Part shown: positions 61,294 to 64,000 of the stretch, piece after piece
Layout: each line of letters starts with the position of its first letter
Numbering within the stretch: position 1 is the stretch's first letter
Source of the DNA: Saccharothrix obliqua
Lineage (GTDB): Bacteria; Actinomycetota; Actinomycetes; Mycobacteriales; Pseudonocardiaceae
DNA: 64,000 bases
Reading direction: 5' to 3'
NCBI RefSeq assembly: GCF_019375475.1
Contig: NZ_JAHXGQ010000003.1
Span: 682,001-746,000 of the forward strand
Notes under the pieces: model-generated
Told to the model about the DNA's origin: nothing
The model's input: only the letters and a program-made list of their open reading frames with translations
Databases searched by the model: none
Position numbers and translations under genes: made by a program

Positions 61294-61702
61294 CGCGGCG
61301 GCTCCGTTCGGTGCCGGCGCGCGCCCCGCCGACACCGACGCACGCGCGGCCCGGCGTGCGCCCCGTTCGCCACCGGCGTGCGCCTCGTTCGGCACCGGCG
61401 TGCGCCTCGTCCGGCCCGATGCGTCCCGCGCCCGGCCCCTACGCGCCCCGCCTGGCCGGATGCGCGCTCCGCCGGCACCGGCGTACGCCCTGTCCTGCCC
61501 GACGCGCCCCGCGTGGCCCGACGCACGCCGCGAATCCCAGCGCCCCGTCCGCGTCGGCGCGCGCCGGGAATCCCCAGGTGGTCCGCCCGACTCGGCCGCG
61601 CACCGGGAATCCCCCGCACTCCGCCCGCCCCGACGCGTGCCGGGAATCCCCGGCGACCCCCGCCCGCCCCGGCGCGTGCGGGGAATCCCCGGTGCGGTGA
61701 AA
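61294..61702. repeat. Two overlapping tandem repeat series (22 bp, then 36-39 bp with GGGAATCCCC)
   Basis: From about 61294 to 61530 units near 22 bp recur (CGTTCGCCACCGGCGTGCGC at 61364 and CGTTCGGCACCGGCGTGCGC at 61386 differ at one base). From 61531 to 61690 a longer unit of 36-39 bp takes over, each carrying the core GGGAATCCCC (61566, 61605, 61642, 61681; a weaker copy at 61530). The region from 60959 to 62087 has no convincing gene; open frames follow the repeat rhythm. Confidence 0.7.
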
Positions 61703-62087
61703 GTCGCTCGCCGGATTCTCGTGACGCGTGGCGGCACGCGTGCCGGCATCGGGGTGAAACCGCCGGCCGACCCCGCCGGGCGGCGTCCGCGGGCAAACAC
61801 CGCGAGTGCGCCCGCGACCCCGGGTAATCGCCGCACCTCCGACGACCGGGTGAGCGGGTGTAACGGCGGTGAAGGGGCCGGCGGGCCTTTCGAGACGCGC
61901 CCGGTCGCCCGTCTCGAATGGCCGGCGCTGTTCCTCACTTGATGACCAGGGAATCGACAGGAAAGTGGCCTCCGCGTCACTTCGGGGTTCCCGATGAAGA
62001 AGTTGTCGACACAAACTCATGGCCTCGGACACCTTGTCCGGTATGTCCGCTGCGGGCGTTCGCGGGCCCACCTGTATGGTGATGATC

Positions 62088-62681
62088 ATGGTTGAGGTCC
62101 GACGTGCGACCCCTGATGACGTAGAAGCAGCAGTGGAGGTGTTGACCGCCGCGTTCGTGTGGTCCCCGTTCATCCGGCACCTGGTGGCCGCGGACGACCA
62201 CGAGCGCAGGGTGCGCGAAACGCAGCGGTTGTTCCTGACCCACGTCGGGTTGGCACACGGTGCGGTGTGGGTGACCGATGACCGCGACGCGGTCGCGGTG
62301 TGGACGACACCGGAGACCGACGCGGCGGCGGCCTTCGGGCCGATCGTCGAGCAGGTCGCCGACCTGGCGGGCGAGCAGGCCGCCGCGGCGGCCCGCACCG
62401 AGCAGCTGCTGGGCCCGCACCGGCCCACCGAGCCGGTGTGGTTCCTCGGTTCCGTCGCCGTGCGACCGGACCGCCAGGGTCGGGGGCTGGGCACCGCGGT
62501 GATCAGCCCCGGCCTCGCCGCCGCCGACGCGGCCGGGTCGCCCGCCTACCTGGAGACCTCGACGGACCGGAACGTGCGGCTGTACCGCCGGCTCGGTTTC
62601 GAGGTGACCACCGAGGTGCGCCTGCCCGACGGTGCACCGCCCGTGTGGTGCATGAACCGGTCGCCCCGCACCACGGGCTGA
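62088..62681 (+). CDS. GNAT-family N-acetyltransferase
   Basis: A 197-residue enzyme starting MVEVRRATPDDVEAAVEVLT. The acetyl-CoA loop is FLGSVAVRPDRQGRGLGTAV (R/Q-x-x-G-x-G/A), followed by PAYLETSTDRNVRLYRRLGF, the typical GNAT C-terminal strand. No clear ribosome site precedes ATG 62088 (62076 and 62082 are alternatives). The substrate cannot be told. Confidence 0.85.
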   Translation: MVEVRRATPDDVEAAVEVLTAAFVWSPFIRHLVAADDHERRVRETQRLFLTHVGLAHGAVWVTDDRDAVAVWTTPETDAAAAFGPIVEQVADLAGEQAAAAARTEQLLGPHRPTEPVWFLGSVAVRPDRQGRGLGTAVISPGLAAADAAGSPAYLETSTDRNVRLYRRLGFEVTTEVRLPDGAPPVWCMNRSPRTTG

Positions 62682-63597
62682 CCACGCGAAGAACGCCGCC
62701 ACCCGCGCGTAGCCGCCGCGAGCCGCCGCCACCACGCCGCTGCCGCCGCCGCTCGCGCCGCCGTCGACGGAAAGTCCGCTCGGCGTCGGCGCACCGCGCC
62801 ACGGGTGTCCGGCGCCCGGCCGGTCGGGAGGAACCCCGACCGGCCGGGGGCGCCGCGCCGCTCGGTTCCGCGGCGCACCGATCGGGCTCGTAAGGCTTTC
62901 GGTCGGAGACCATCGGTGTCCTCCGCACCGGGTCCGCCGTCGACCGCGTTCCCGGTGCGCGGCACCGGCGAGACCGCATCGACGCGCTTGTGCCAAGCGG
63001 GCCGGCTCCGCGTATTTCGGGACCCGGCGCGTCGGGCGAAAACGTCCGCATCGTGGGCCGCCGGCAGGGTAGAGGGGTGCTCATCTACGGGCTGCGCGGG
63101 TGGTCTCAAGGGGTGCGCTTTACCGGGGGTGCCGCACTCGAATGGCACTCGGCCGGCCGGCACCGGTCGAGCCGGCGCGGGGTTGGCCGAGGACTTTATT
63201 CCGGGTCGCGCGGATAAGTGGTCCGGATGGTTATCGGGGTGGGCGGTTCGGTGTGAGCCGTTCGGCGCTCCGCCGACTGCTCCGGTGCGGAAACTGTTTC
63301 GCACGAATTGCGGTACCGGTGGTAGAAGCGGCCCGTCTACCTTGACTGTTGTATGTCCCAGGCTCCTCGGGGAGGGTATGGGGGCGGTGTCCGGGCGGTG
63401 CGGGTCCGGCGAGCCCCCACCGGGAACCGCAAAATGCGGCTACCGGGTGGATCGCAATCGGTTGTGGAAGGTGCTTCCGGTGTGGGCCTCGAAGCTGCTC
63501 GCGGGATGACTGGGAAGGCGGACGAGCAGGTGCAGGTCGCCGCTCGGTGTCCACCGCCGTGGGAGATTCCGGGACTACTTGAAAGGGTTATGCCTTG
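62682..63597. other. Intergenic, nothing recognised
   Basis: About 915 bp between the GNAT and the secreted-protein gene. GC is high in the first part and drops near 63180-63350. Open frames are short or of the mirror type seen opposite GC-rich DNA; none resembles a family. The end carries the promoter of the next gene. Confidence 0.4.
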
Positions 63598-64000
63598 GTG
63601 TCGCATTCTGCGCGTGTGAAGCGGATCGGATCATTACTCGTGGCGGCCCTCGCCGTGGCCGGTGTGCTGCTGCCGGCGACGGCCGCCCAGGCGGACCCCC
63701 GAAGACACCACCGGCACGGTGTGGTCCGCGGTGAGGTCGCCCGCCCTGCACCCGCCCGACCACCGGCGCGCGGTGTCGCGCGCAACGGGGCGCTGCCCAC
63801 CGCCGCGCCCGCCAAGCGCGCCGCCGACGAGGTCGCGCTGCGCCCGCTGGTGATCGGCCTGGACGCCGCCGACTTCGGCCTGCCCACGTGGAAGGCCGTG
63901 CTCAACCGGGTCGGCTCGCCCTACGACGTCCTGCTGGCCAAGGACGAGCGGCTGACCGCGGAGCGGCTGGTCCGCCCCGACGGCGTCGGCCGCTACAACG
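63598..64000 (+). CDS. Secreted Agd3-like carbohydrate deacetylase, N-terminal part (cut by window edge)
   Basis: GTG 63598 with GAAAGGG 10 nt upstream opens a frame of 134 codons to the window edge. A Sec signal peptide (KRIGSLLVAALAVAGVLLPA, cleavage after AAQA) leads to a basic, Pro-rich linker and then ALRPLVIGLDAADFGLPTWK and SPYDVLLAKDERLTAERLVR. The latter resembles the first domain of Agd3-type secreted deacetylases acting on amino-sugar exopolysaccharides. The catalytic domain is outside the window, so the call is provisional. Confidence 0.6.
   Translation, partial: MSHSARVKRIGSLLVAALAVAGVLLPATAAQADPRRHHRHGVVRGEVARPAPARPPARGVARNGALPTAAPAKRAADEVALRPLVIGLDAADFGLPTWKAVLNRVGSPYDVLLAKDERLTAERLVRPDGVGRYN

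Overview
The window is GC-rich DNA with GTG and TTG starts, dense four-base gene overlaps (ATGA, GTGA) and typical actinomycete content: FadR/TetR/PadR/MarR regulators, ECF sigma factors, a LutABC operon, a DasR-type operator before a chitin-active LPMO, and a B12 riboswitch before nrdAB. It fits a filamentous actinobacterium, probably Pseudonocardiales (Saccharothrix, Actinosynnema or Lentzea-like). That placement is inferred from gene content only. No tRNA, rRNA, CRISPR array or origin was seen.

Layout. 1-4.1 kb: an MFS exporter cut by the window edge, a PEP-mutase/isocitrate-lyase-like enzyme and a NarL-type two-component pair. 4.1-10.7 kb: an accessory stretch with a broken IS5-type transposase, recombinase and integrase remnants, and two intact genes, a VWA protein with a ricin-like C-terminus and a secreted triplicated protein. 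10.7-13.8 kb: a truncated MocR-type regulator facing a PadR/MFS drug-efflux operon. 13.9-17.7 kb: the lactate-utilisation operon lutABC, read away from a divergent FadR-type regulator with two perfect 15-bp operators between them. 17.7-27.8 kb: TetR operon, GrpB-like protein, a short peptide gene before a flavin-dependent tryptophan halogenase, an ECF sigma factor with a fused zinc-finger tail, a TIR-domain protein and a secreted HExxH protein.

27.8-46.9 kb is mostly housekeeping and envelope functions: leuA with a probable attenuator, a D,D-carboxypeptidase, a polytopic membrane protein, an M28-like and an M7-like peptidase, an APC transporter, a MarR/SGNH pair, an ABC-F ATPase, a giant Tat-exported amidohydrolase and an AA10 LPMO under a DasR-like site. 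47.2-52.9 kb: a cobalamin riboswitch, nrdA and nrdB (with Phe at the radical Tyr position, as in class Ic enzymes), then a sigma factor/LCP protein pair. 52.9-59.2 kb: a secretion/surface block on the minus strand with a TasA/camelysin-like protein, a SipW-type signal peptidase fused to LamG, a duplicated-repeat protein, a membrane M50 protease with a PqqD-like N-terminus, and an HtrA-like protease. The rest holds an SDR, two tandem RNHCP proteins, a GNAT and the start of an Agd3-like secreted protein.

The best candidates for new biology are the peptide plus tryptophan halogenase at 19.7-21.6 kb, and the two adjacent protease-substrate sets at 53-58 kb. Several intergenic regions also carry degenerate GC-rich tandem repeats of different unit lengths (18.7, 42.4, 47.0 and 61.3 kb).
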